A stretch of 64,000 nt of DNA, from positions 299,825 through 363,824 of the forward strand of contig LSYV01000044.1 in the NCBI GenBank assembly GCA_001584585.1, read 5' to 3'. How positions within the stretch are numbered: the first letter of the stretch is position 1; every line of letters begins with the position of its first letter. The stretch comes from Gonium pectorale (Eukaryota > Chlorophyta > Chlorophyceae > Chlamydomonadales > Volvocaceae). Made by a program: the position numbers and the translations under genes. A model generated the notes under the pieces. That model had not been told where the DNA came from. It did no database searches and was given only the letters and a program-made list of their open reading frames with translations. Shown one piece after another: positions 1 to 10,291 of the stretch.

Positions 1-209
1 CCCCTTGCCATTGCATGGGTGGCAGAACCCCTCCCCCGGCACCATGCCCCGGGCCTGGGGCTCCGGCCCCGTGGCCCGTCGAGCCGCCCGTCCCCTGGGC
101 TCCCCCGTGCGCCGCCCTGTCCCCCCCGCCCCTCTCCGGAATTGCCCTGACCGCTCCCCGTCCCGCCCCGTCGCGCGCCCCCCCGCAGGCCCCTTCCCCC
201 TCCCCGCAC

Positions 210-1588
210 CTGGGTGCCCGTGGCGGCGTTGGCCTGGCCGGCGTTGGTCATCACCTGCACGGGGTTGAGGGCGGGGAGACGGTGGGGTGAGGGTTTAGAA
301 GGGGAGGGGTGGTCGGGGGTCCTTCGAGGTGCGGGCGCGCAGTCCGCGCAGGCGTCATAGGCTTAGGTTGGAGTCGCACGAACGGCGGCCCGCCTCCCCC
401 AGGCCCCGCCTCCCTGACCCCCCCCTTCAAGCGGATCGGGTGACGCAGCCGCGCAACGCTCCGGCGCGACACCCACCGCGCGTACGACGCTCGTACGGGA
501 CAGCACGTCCTTGCAGTACAGCACGGGAGCGGCGCACATAACGTTTTGGGTGAAGGTGCCGGCGGCGGTGGCGGGCTCGTCCGCGACCACGAGGGCAAGG
601 TCGGCCTTGCGGCCGCTGGCGCGCAGGCCGGCGTATACGCCTGTGTGTGCATGGGGGATGGGGGATGGGGATGGGTCGGGGGCGATGAGTGAGTGTGTAT
701 GGGCACAGGTGGGAGGGCGAGGCGTGTCATGTGCATGCATGCGACGGCCGTGCAATTCTTGGCACAAGCGGCTGTCGGCTGCCATCCCTGGGGGGTTTGG
801 GAGGGCTTGTGCGTATTTGCATGTGCCTCTATTGTACGTGAGGCACGTGGCGGTGTTGTATGCCACGAACGTCGTACATGTCGTACGGCGGGCCGCTCGG
901 GCTGCATGCCTCAGCGTCCACGCCTCAGCTGGAGGCGCTTCTTCTCGTCATGTGTGTCAGATCAAGCGTCCACAGGTCAGAGCCTCTGCCAAAGTCGGGC
1001 TGCCGCCGAGGATGGCAGTCTTGGCTGACCTAGGCAGAGGCTCTGACCTATGGCCGTGTGGTATTACACAATAGACAAGGAGGAACGCCTACGGCTGAAC
1101 GCGTGGCCTCCAAGGCAGGCAGCTTGAGCGACCGAGGGGGTGCCGACGGCGGTGAGCCATGGGAAGGGGTATAAGCGGGGTGCAGGTAACAAGGGTCACT
1201 GCGTTGCAGGTTTTGACACACACACGGGGTTACAGGAGCTTGCAGCTATCTGTTCCACGGCACTAGATCATGGGGACATGTCTCGTGCCGGCATGTCTCG
1301 TGCCCCCCCACACGCAAGCCCAAGGGATATGCCTTCATGCGCATGCCGATACCAGCAACCACGCAAGGATTGCATCCCTCAGCAGCAGCCCTAGACACGC
1401 AAGACGCTAGAGAAAGCCCTCCGGAATGGGTCGCTCCCGAGCCGGCACGCAAACGTCTTGATCACATCAATAGCATCCTCCTGATCACCTGTAGCCTTGA
1501 AGCCTTTAGCGGCACACACGCCGCCCTCCACCTTGCTCCATGGGCCGTCCGGAATCAGGTCCGGGGCTGCCGGGATCAGGTATGACTC
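210..1588 (-). CDS. argJ: Glutamate N-acetyltransferase / ornithine acetyltransferase (ArgJ), 5' part
   Basis: ArgJ moves the acetyl group from N-acetylornithine to glutamate in arginine biosynthesis, in the plastid in algae and plants. Three exons read on the minus strand: 1588-1489 (WSKVEGGVCAAKGFKATG), 640-477 (GVYAGLRASGRKADLALVV, then TFTQNVMCAAPVLYCKDVL) and 254-210 (VMTNAGQANAATGTQ). Phases agree (0, 1, 0, 0) and borders are GT...AG. The blocks match the ArgJ N-terminal motifs in order: GGV..KGF, GVxAGLxxSGRKDLAL, F..N...AAPV and NAGQANAATG. The catalytic Thr of the autocleavage site and the rest of the gene lie beyond base 1. The first exon given here opens at a weak acceptor (ggaaaag); the start codon and transit peptide must be further upstream and I could not place them. 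The first intron is long (848 nt). The family call is firm, the 5' end is not. Confidence 0.88.
974..1049. repeat. 17-bp perfect inverted repeat (hairpin) in argJ intron
   Basis: The arms at 974-990 (aggtcagagcctctgcc) and 1033-1049 are exact reverse complements with a 42-nt spacer. Inside the spacer ggctgcc can pair again with ggcagtc. The structure lies in the long first argJ intron seen here and resembles a small-RNA precursor or a short foldback element. No expression evidence is available. Confidence 0.7.
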
Positions 1589-3933
1589 CTTTTCCAATGA
1601 AATGGCACGCAGCACGCCAGCCTGTGGTCATTGGAGGTCCAGGTCGATGAGAGCCGAGAGCACGTGCTGCCGATGGCTTGCGTGCGTGGCTTGCAGCTTC
1701 GCACCTTGCGGGGCGCGACCTTGATCGCAGCATTCCTGTACGCCTGTGCGCGGCCTGCGCACGGTCACGTCGACAGCTCTGAGCCACCACGATACGTCGC
1801 AACGCGGCACTATTCATTCTCACCGAAGCCCACTGCCCGCTGCTGCGCCAACATTTTTCGCCCGTCACTCGCTGTTGTGCACACGCAGAGCGTGCTGGCG
1901 AAGCAGCGACCCGAGTCAGCACACCAAGTACGGTTTGTACGCTGTGGACTCTATGGGCGCACAATCGACCTCGAATAGAGTAGTTTGGGGCCAATTGGTT
2001 AGCTGCGGTTGGGATGGCCGGCGTTCAGGGTGCGATGCAGTGCTCTATGCTCTGTTTCACTACTGCTGTCCCAGCTGCGCGCGCACTGATAGCAGACATT
2101 AGGTTCAAACGATTCGTATCAACCGGGAAGGCCTTCGGCGCACAGCGGTCTCTAGGGTTTCTGGCTGGCCCACGGGACACTCTGGTGGAGGAGCGCAGTC
2201 AACCATCAAGAACGACCATTCGAGCGAGGTAACAACGATACCCTTGTTAGCTGTCCCGTCCAGGACCGGGGTTTGGGTGCGTCTGCTCGTTTGCCTCGCT
2301 CGCTTGCCTTCTTCTGCACCGCCCGCCCGCCCTGCTGGAAACATCGCGCCTTTGGGTGCGAATGTCCGTAGAGGTGTGGTGTGGCTCCCCAATTGCAGTG
2401 TTCCTTACTGGCGATCTAACATAAAACCCAAGCCGGGCCCAGCACCCCCTTGCCGTAAGCGTGCGTACGACGATGTCAAGGACGCATATGTGAAGGAGCA
2501 GGAAATGTAGCCAGCCAGAAATGTACCTTACAGCATATGTACACATACGGCGCCACGTACGGACTGCACAAACACAATAGCAATCCACCGCCGCACGCAG
2601 GCGCGTTCTTAAGACTCGCACCCCGCTAGGTAGCGGAGCGCTTTGGGCAAAAGAGCACGGCGATAACACGACAACCCCTTGCTCGCACGCCGTAGCTTGA
2701 AACTGCAGCCGCCATCGCACACGGCTGTCACCGCTGCCTCAATCTGCGGGTCCACGGACACCTGCAGAGCCTGCAGCTTTTCTCTGGGACTCTCCTGCCT
2801 GCCGACCTAAAAGACCACCACTGGCAAAGACGCGCGAGACAAGAGGTCACCTGTCGCATATCATCGCACGTCACCAACACTTGATCAACGACCGCAACAG
2901 CAAAGGGCAATCATACCTTGCCATGTTATAACGTGCAAAACACGCCAGTGGCACAAGGGCCATTCCGCGCCAAAACTGCCGACCCCGAAGCGACAAAGCG
3001 GGACCACAACGCGACTACGCACGGTTCGCCTCTGCCCCGCCCAGTCCCGTACCACGTCCTCACGGAGTGTTGCCTCCGGGCAGCATGCCCCAGGCCATAT
3101 GCCCAGAGCGGCATGCCCCCGCAGCTGCGCCCACCCCGTCTAACCCAACTGACGGCCTGGCAAACAACACAACTACCAGCTTACCAACACCAAAATTGGG
3201 ACATGATCAATACTCGCCAGGTTTCAACCGATTCACAGGTCCAGGATCCACATACGGCCAGAATCTGCATTCGGCCGCTGCTAGGTATGCGGCCCGGGAC
3301 GGTGACCTGGGAGCAGCCCTGAGGTTGCGGACCACGCTCTCTCGCAGGCATGCAAAACACAGGTACACTCGAGGGAAACCACGCTAACCATGCTATCGAC
3401 ATAACATCGACATCTTGACAAAAAAAAGGTTCACGTCGCGTTGCGCAAACTGCGCACGGCGCAAGAGCGCCCAGCGAGCGAATGACAGCGGCGGTGCCGC
3501 CGCCGATATAATGAAAGTTTTGGAGAGGAGGAGACGCACGCAAGGGCCCTCAGCTCCGCAACCGCCGGTGCGCCGAGGGCTGCCGAACGGCGTCCCCTCT
3601 GGGACTCTGGTTCTTATTCTGTGTGAATTATGGTTTCCCATTCATAGTTCTTCACGGCGATGAGACAGGCAAGGTGCCAAGCTCGCCATCGCAGGTCGCG
3701 TGGGATTTAATGCACTCATACTTGAGTCACGGCTCCAAGGGTCTTCAACACCAAAACTGGAGCATGTCGTAGCACCACAACACGCATGACTAGCGGTATG
3801 CTAAAACGCACGTGCGAGCTGGCTCGCGCAAAAGCCAGAAGCCGGATCGCAGTCTACAGTACACGCCGCCCAGTGGCGGCCGGGCCTCGGTTCCCCGCCA
3901 GACCCCGGCCCGCCGCCACCCGGATAACCCTCA
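1589..3933. other. No supported gene; argJ upstream region and spacer
   Basis: Open frames here are short, lack splice support and look like no known family. The argJ promoter and first exon(s) should lie in the left part. One copy of the dispersed hairpin element sits at 2326-2379. Confidence 0.5.
2326..2379 (+). repeat. Dispersed hairpin element, copy 1 (core)
   Basis: Degenerate copy of the element also found at 6460-6515, 14487-14539 and 55375-55428. The core can fold as an outer CCCGCC stem, a CTGC/GTAG stem, an unpaired tGGAAAC, and an apical GCGCC/GGTGC stem closed by tttg. It is the most diverged copy: the outer 3' strand no longer pairs fully. Confidence 0.6.
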
Positions 3934-5429
3934 CTAAGCCCACAGCGCTCCCGCGGCAGCCACCGCCGTCGCCGTGCCTGCCTCGACGCCCACATCCTGC
4001 CTCCAAGGAGCGCGCGCATCAGCCAACTCGCGCGCCTCACCCCGCCGCCCCAGCGACGCGTACCACGCCGCCGTCGCCGCCGCCGCCACCGCCGCCGCCG
4101 CGCCGCCCACCTGCGCCTCGAACCAGCCGTTGCGCCGCACGCGCACGTCCAGCGCCTGCCGCATGCGCCACGGCGGCGACAGCGACCACGTGTCCACGAC
4201 GCCGTACACCGGGTACCCGCCGTACAGGAGCATGGCGGGGCAGGCCTCCAGCACGCCGCCGGCGCTTCCGGCGGCGGCGGAAGCAAACGTCGCCAGCGCC
4301 ACGTCGGCGCCGTACGCGTGCGACACGGCGGTCAGGTGGGCCGTGGCGGCGGCGCGGCGGCCGGTTGTTAGGGGGCAGCGGAAGCGCGAGAGGGCGCCGG
4401 CGTCAGCGGCGGCGCGCGCCCGGGTTGAGTACCCGGCGGCCAGGGGCACAAACGTAAAGATGCACTGTCCTGAGTCGCCGGCGCCGTCGGCACCCACAAG
4501 GGTCAGGATGGCAGGCCCGTGGGTCGCCCAGCCCTTGGGCGAGGTGAAAAATGTAACGTGCAGTTTGCCGGACTCGAACGCCCGATCGACGTCCGCCCAG
4601 TAGTCAGCGACGGAGGTCGTGACGTGCAGGTGGCTGGGCAAGTAGGCCGCGTCCGTGGCCGGCGCCAGGGACGAAGGGGAGGGGACGGAGGAGGCGGGGA
4701 CGGAGGAGGAGGGGCCGGGCGGGACTGAGCAGGCAGCTGCGCCGCGTAGGGCTGGGAAGATCGACCCCTGGTATGGAGCGGTAGCAGCGGCGGATGCCTG
4801 TTAGCAGACGGGAGAGGAGGGGCAGAGCAAGGTCGGGACGTAGAAAAGGCAGCGACGCAGGCGTGGGGCAGACGCTTGTTATATGAACATTTTGCTGCTT
4901 CGAGAATTCTTCTTAACCTCGGGTCGCGGGGTGCATCGGCCACCAGTAAGGGTTGCGGAGTGGCAGTCCAGCGACCGGCTTTCACACTCAGGGGACACGG
5001 GGCTCAACATCGTTCTCTTGCACCGCCCTCCCTCACCTTGCCACAACGCGACCACGCCGTGGAAGCGCTCACGCTCTCGCGAGGCGGCTGTGAAAATGAC
5101 TCCTGAAGGAGGCAAGTCACGGAAGCCGAGCACATCCCCGCGAGCATCGCCGCGGCAGCCACCCCCAGAGCGCTGTCCGCCAGCAGCGATAGCACAGCCT
5201 TCCGGAGCGATGCTTGACCATCGTTTTCGCTCAGCGGAAAGCGGTGCCCAGGCCGGAGCAGCGTGTTCGGCGCCTCCAAGATGTGTTGGTGGTGACGGTG
5301 CTCTCGGGAGGTCATCACTTGCCGAACAGTCCTGGCGGCCACAATATGGCGACCGGGCACGAGGATTGGGAAATGTCCAGGACTGGGGTGGATGCCGCTC
5401 GTCGTCAGCGGAAGCGCGGGGCCCAGCAT
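3934..5429 (-). CDS. Unrecognised protein, about 418 aa, two exons
   Basis: Exon 5429-5037 ends in a clean donor (ggcaag|gtgagg). Exon 4797-3934 starts after gctaacag and ends at a stop. Both borders are phase 0, so one frame runs through. The N-terminal part has a hydrophobic stretch (AVLSLLADSALGVAAAAMLAG, around residues 80-100). A Ser/Pro-rich linker follows, then a well-behaved globular segment with SVADYWADVDRAFESGKL, VTFFTSPKGWATHGPAILT and MLLYGGYPVYGVVDTW. The C-terminus is Ala-rich. I recognise no family. The start codon is uncertain and a further upstream exon is possible. Function unknown; a membrane-anchored soluble domain is one reading. Confidence 0.5.
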
Positions 5430-5699
5430 TTTTCCTCTACTGTATTAGCGTCAGCAGATCCGCAAAGGACGCTGTAACTTATGCGTTGAAAATAGTTTGT
5501 TGGTTCTTGCTTATCGTAAACATGGGGCGCGTCGTGAAGGTGCTGACGCGGCAACCAGTCACCGGTTCCCAAACTGCCATTTTGCAAGTTAGGAGCAGCA
5601 GATAAAGGTTGTCAGGAACTTTGCGATGGACCCACGTTCTGGGCCAGTGTGCCTGTTGGCCTAGATTCAGAATGGCAGTTCTCGGCCTCCTAGCCAGGA

Positions 5700-6128
5700 G
5701 CGACGCAGCTGCCCGTCCTCCTCCCACAGCATCCCCACAATCCCGCCAATGACAACAGCCCACTGATGTCCCAAGTGCTCCAGTGAGCGCGGGCTCCGCC
5801 GACGGCCTTGGAGCGGGTTTCGGGTTTCGACACGCACCCCCAACCCGCCGCACCAACAGCAGCTGCACCAGCTATCGCAGCTACAGCAGCAGGAGCCCCA
5901 CCGAGGGGACGCTGGGCGGCCAGGTTAGCTCGCCTCTCGCCTTTCCCAAACCCACTTCACCGAGAGGAGGCGCGAGTTTGATGACTCGGCACTGGAGAGC
6001 CGGTGAACACTGCCGCCCCGGCGACACCGGGTTAGTGCATTGCGGCGCCACGCCGCACCCCCGTCCCTGCGGGCTACCCTGCCTGTGGCTCTGTGCCTCC
6101 CGCCGCTCTCGTGCACGTAGCGGGCGCC
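5700..6128 (+). repeat. Left arm of long imperfect inverted repeat
   Basis: The reverse complement of this segment aligns almost end to end with 6372-6995, once the inserted element at 6406-6545 and a ~35-bp duplication near 6900-6955 are removed. Matching blocks include gtgcacgagagcggcg, ggcacagagccacaggcagg, cgccgcaatgcactaaccc, gccgagtcatcaaac and gcagctgcgt. The arms flank a unique spacer of about 240 bp. No transposase frame is visible, so this looks like a foldback element or a long dsRNA hairpin locus. Confidence 0.75.
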
Positions 6129-6371
6129 GCCCGCCGCCAGTACCGCTGCCAGCTGTATGGACAGGGTCGCTGTGCAGCCTTGACATTGGCGGTGGGCGGC
6201 GCCGGCTGCGAGGAGGGCGCCGCGTTGACCACCTAAGTACTGTTGCCCTGAGTGCATGCAGGCTGCCGTGCCGCAGTAGTGTGGAAGTGGCGCAACAGCT
6301 GTGTCGCGACTCGCATGCTGACGGTTAAGTACCTCTGCAAGGAGGGCATGCAGGCGGCGATGTACGGAGGT

Positions 6372-6995
6372 CTGCGGCCGCTACGTGCACGAGAGCGGCG
6401 AGAGGGGCGGGACGACCGTCACATGTATTGCTCTGTACCCGCCGCCCTATTGGAAACGTCCCGCCGCCCTATTGGAAACGTCACGCCTTCGGGCGTGTAT
6501 GGCCGTAGGGGCGGGCGCCCTGCAGGTTTCTCTTTTTTCGAAAGGCACAGAGCCACAGGCAGGGTAGCCCGCAGGGGCGTGGCGCCGCAATGCACTAACC
6601 CGGCGACACGTTGCAGGGGCGGCAGTGTTCACCGGCTCTCAAGTGCCGAGTCATCAAACCCGCGCCGCCTCCCGGTGCATTGGGTTTGGGAGTAGACGAG
6701 AGGCTAGCTGACCTTGCCGCCCAGCGTCCCCTTGGTGGGTCTGGGCCGCAGACATCCGGGCGGGGGCCACTGCTGCTGTAGCTGCTGTTGTTGCGGCGGG
6801 TTGCCAGCGCGGGTGCGTGTCGAAACCATAACCCCGCTTCGTGGCCGTCGCCGGCCGGCCCCCCACTCAGTGGAGCTCTGCCCTGAGCCACCAGTGGGCT
6901 GTCGTTATTGGCGGGTTTGTGGGGTAATATGGAACGGCTGTCGTTATTGGCGGGTTTGTGGGGACGCTGTGTGAGGAGGGCGGGCAGCTGCGTTG
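6372..6995 (-). repeat. Right arm of long imperfect inverted repeat (interrupted)
   Basis: Partner of 5700-6128. It is longer because of two later events: insertion of a ~140-bp element (6406-6545), and a local direct duplication in which ggctgtcgttattggcgg and the bases after it appear twice (about 6898 and 6938). The outer end (gggcagctgcgt) pairs with the start of the left arm. Confidence 0.75.
6406..6545 (+). mobile_element. Dispersed hairpin element, copy 2, inserted in repeat arm
   Basis: The uninterrupted left arm reads (reverse complement) gagagcggcgggaggcacag. In the right arm the same sequence is split after gagagg and resumes at cacagagcc. The inserted 140 bp begins ggcgggacgaccg and ends tttcgaaagg, giving an apparent 3-bp AGG duplication. 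It carries the hairpin core at 6460-6515 (apical cacgcc-ttcg-ggcgtg) and a tandem 22-bp duplication (6438-6459 and 6460-6481). It codes for no protein, so if mobile it is non-autonomous. Confidence 0.7.
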
Positions 6996-9292
6996 TTCCT
7001 AGGAAATGATAACTGTACGGTGTTGCGGACGCTGGACAAAAGCAGCCAGGTTAGCAAGGCCGTCGTGCCCCTTGAGCTGTTGCGGCTGAATATGGAAACG
7101 AGAGCTATAAGTTGCACTATAGAAAGAAGTGAAGCGCGCTCGGATGGAATACAACCGCCACCAGTGCATTGAGTTTCGGGGTTTGCCCGAGAATTCGCTG
7201 TCCCAAACTCGAAATGCCCGCGGCGTGTATAAAGTTTGACCTTACCAACACGACTCTCCTTACACGTCATCATGGTGCATGGTGAGGTGAAATCTTGACT
7301 CTTAACCGCAGCAGAACAGAACGGGTGTACACCACAGTTCAAGCATTGCAGCCTACACACCCTACGCCCGCAAGCTACCAGCCCTTTATTCTGAAGTGGC
7401 GCCTCCTGCTAACCTAGTAATAACATTCCAGGCTTCACAGCCTGACATGGCAAGCATCGCACCTACATTCCACGGAGCCAGCGTAGCTGAGCTGGAGCGG
7501 CCGCTGTCGCTAACTACGAGCCAACACGCCCAAACATGGCTACCTACTCACTCAGGCGCGCCCTCAGGGGCGACGCCGAAGGCCCTGTGTCCGCCCGGCC
7601 TCACGGGCGCGCATGCCGGCCGCCAAAAGCCGACAGCGCAATCCCAGACCACCGCAGCCCGCCGCCAGCAGCTGCGTCCTGGCGTGCTGCGCGCGCCCCG
7701 GACGGAGCTGGACCGCGGGCATGCGCGCCGCGAGGCGAGCGTCACAGCCGCGCAGCTCCAGGCGCTGCCCTTGGGCCGCGCGTGTCTATGCACAAACTGC
7801 CTCTATCGCTACTAATTAACCTTCCAACGTGCGAGTCCCTTCACAGGGCCCACAAGACATCAAGATGTACGGATTTATATATATATTAACGGAGGTTCGG
7901 CATGGGAGCCGAACGGGACCCACCAAGGCAGGTTTGGATGCCACACGCGACCAGCTGCGAAGGCGCACGCCGGGGGCGTCCTTGGCGCCATATCGCCCAG
8001 CGGCAGATATAAGTAACGGGTTAACATTCTCGATGCACTTACGACACGTACGACATGTACGAATGTAAGTGGGTTCACACATACAACGGATAGACGTTGA
8101 TGCGGCGTAGCCCTCTCCCAACCCTGTTTGCAACACACACATGAGTCGCCATTGCAAACGCAATCACAGAGCAACACACGGCACGCAGTCTGTGGGACCC
8201 AAACCTGAATTCCTACCTGCCACCTCCACTACGGAGACACGTGCTCAAGGGCTCGACAACCCCCTCACACTCCGCCCACCCTGCCTGCTATTACGCGGGG
8301 CGCTAGCCCCTCTCTAAATCACATTCGCCACACAAGCCCGTACAGCAAAGCGCCTACCCCGAAGGTACGGCATAATACAGACGACTCGCCTACTCTAGCC
8401 CGCCCTGCCAAGATTGCAACTTAGCTTACTCCCCTCCCACGCACCCCTCCACTCCCGCGCTGCCAGACCGGGCGCAAGCGCCACAGTCCTCAGTGAACAG
8501 CGGCCAGAGATGGTGGCGGTACCACAATCGACCCGATCCGAGCAGCGGCTCGAGCGTGTAATCCTCTCGTGCATTCCCGGGCTATGGGAATGTGGCAAAG
8601 TAGGCAGCACTGGGCCGAGGCCCCAACACACCCCATCATACGTGCCATCAACTCACTCTCCAAAGGGCGTCAAGACACAGAGCGTGTGCTCGACTAATCC
8701 CGCGGCACCAATGCGGTGCATCTGAAGTGGACCCGCAGCTAGGCAGATTGCCAGGCTGGGCTTATGCCAGTGACGGCGAACCTGGCAATAAGCAATGAGC
8801 AGACATTTGGCGACGCAACTATCAGATTCCCAGCCTAGCAGTGATCTGCACCTCATCAACCACCTCCAGCATCACGGCATACCAGCTTGACCCGACAGTC
8901 GCGAGAGAGCAATGGCGGCTCACGTCACGAGACCACGGGCCATATACACAACAACCACAGGCCACAGACAGCGCGGACCGTCCTTCGTTGGAACAGGTGC
9001 CGGAGACATGGGAAAGAGCAGTGACAGGAGACCCGATGCTCCTGGCCCGCAGCGCCAGGGCGGCATGCAATGAACCAACGGCGGCACGGCCACCGCCATA
9101 CCCCACACCTAGCGCCCGAAACGCACCCGGTTCCAGCACACGCACCCGGTTAACCCGTCGAAGTCCTCCGCGTGCGCTGGCACACGGACCTGGAGGGCAT
9201 TCTGCTGAGGCGTCTGCGTGTAAGTGGGGGCGGACGGCCCACTCGCACGTAGCACAGCCAAGCGCATGTTGGCTGCCTGGCCGTGAGAGCTC
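6996..9292. other. No supported gene
   Basis: Lower-GC sequence with only short, unspliced frames. I see no family motif and no convincing exon. A short AT-rich tract (atttatatatatattaa) lies near 7870. It may hold the 3' end of the gene(s) transcribed leftward from 12.4 kb. Confidence 0.4.
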
Positions 9293-10231
9293 TCAGCACC
9301 CCAGGCCGTCAGCAGGCCCGGCGCAACACTCGGAGCAGTGCGTCCCTGCCGCCGACACCACCGCCGCCAGGCGCGCGCCGTGCTCCGGCCGCCGCTGAGC
9401 GGCCGTCGTCGACCCGTGGGTCGTCAGCAGCGGCTGCGCAAGCAGGGCCGCCAGCGCCGCCCATGGCAGCGTCGCGGCCCAGAGGGCGGTGGCGCGCAGG
9501 CAGCCGCAGCGGTGGGCAAGGCGCTGCAGCAGCGCGAGAACGAGTACGCCGGTGGGCACCGACTGCAGAGCCGCCAGCGCGTCGGCCTTGGCAACCTCCT
9601 CCAGCAGCCGCCCACGGGCACCGCAATCCAGCTGCCGCTGCCGGATTGTCGTATCGGCGTATGTGACCCATGGATCACACGCCGCGGCGGCACGGGCAGA
9701 CGCCGCCGGCCGGACCGCCTCCTCGCCCCCGTCGCAGACGAGCATGGGACAGGCGGGAATCGTCGGCGTCGGCAGAATCATTGACACCAACAGTGTCCCC
9801 GAATGACGCGCACTCGCGTCCAGGGACGCTGCCCCTGGCGTGCTGCTGCCGCCAGCACCACTCATGAAGCTGCCTCCGTGCTGTCGACCATCGAGTCCCG
9901 ACTCGAACTCGCAAGGAGAAGCGACGGCCCTAGCACCAGCAGCTGGCGGCAGCGTGGCAGCGCTGGCACCGCTGCCAGCGCCGCTGCAGCCGCTGCGGCC
10001 GCCGTCGCTGCTGGCTGTTCTGCCGGAGCTGCAAAGGGCCCCGATGCTGTCGTTGCTGATGCTTCCAGCATACGCCAAACCTCCGCCACAGGTGCTGCCG
10101 CTGCCGGAGCCCGCAGTGCCGGCGTCGGCCGGCCAGCTGCTCGCTGGGGCGAGGGCCGCTCGCGCCCGCCCGCCGTGGCCGCGACGCGACCTGGCGACGG
10201 AGAAAGGAGGTGTGGCCGTGAGGAAACGCAC
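9293..10231 (-). CDS. Possible 3' exon or separate low-complexity protein
   Basis: An open frame of 312 codons without a good start lies just downstream of the gene at 10292-12441. The first half is Ser/Gly/Ala-rich. The second half looks like real protein: RLLEEVAKADALAALQSVPT, then two hydrophobic stretches (GVLVLALLQRLA and ATALWAATLPWAALAALLAQ) that could cross a membrane. Another frame at the 5' end encodes LHVLGIMLISVGAFGHTCV, also helix-like, so a small intron may lie near 10.2-10.35 kb and join this to the upstream gene. I could not fix the splice sites. It could also be chance openness of GC-rich 3' UTR. Confidence 0.3.
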   Translation of the reverse strand: MRFLTATPPFSVARSRRGHGGRARAALAPASSWPADAGTAGSGSGSTCGGGLAYAGSISNDSIGALCSSGRTASSDGGRSGCSGAGSGASAATLPPAAGARAVASPCEFESGLDGRQHGGSFMSGAGGSSTPGAASLDASARHSGTLLVSMILPTPTIPACPMLVCDGGEEAVRPAASARAAAACDPWVTYADTTIRQRQLDCGARGRLLEEVAKADALAALQSVPTGVLVLALLQRLAHRCGCLRATALWAATLPWAALAALLAQPLLTTHGSTTAAQRRPEHGARLAAVVSAAGTHCSECCAGPADGLGC

Positions 10232-10291
10232 GTGTGGCCGAAAGCCCCGACGGAGATCAGCATGATGCCCAAGACGTGCAGCTCGACAGCT

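Noticed and set aside
2247..2720. 157-codon open frame on the minus strand
   Set aside because: No start context, no splice support, no family-like motif; typical chance opening in GC-rich DNA.
6460..6515. Hammerhead ribozyme in the dispersed hairpin element
   Set aside because: GAAAC next to a stem is suggestive, but no copy has the required CUGANGA block or a UH cleavage site in the right place.
8841..9398. 185-codon open frame on the plus strand
   Set aside because: Composition is random-like (Thr/Ser/Arg/Pro), no conserved block, and it overlaps the better minus-strand frame at its end.
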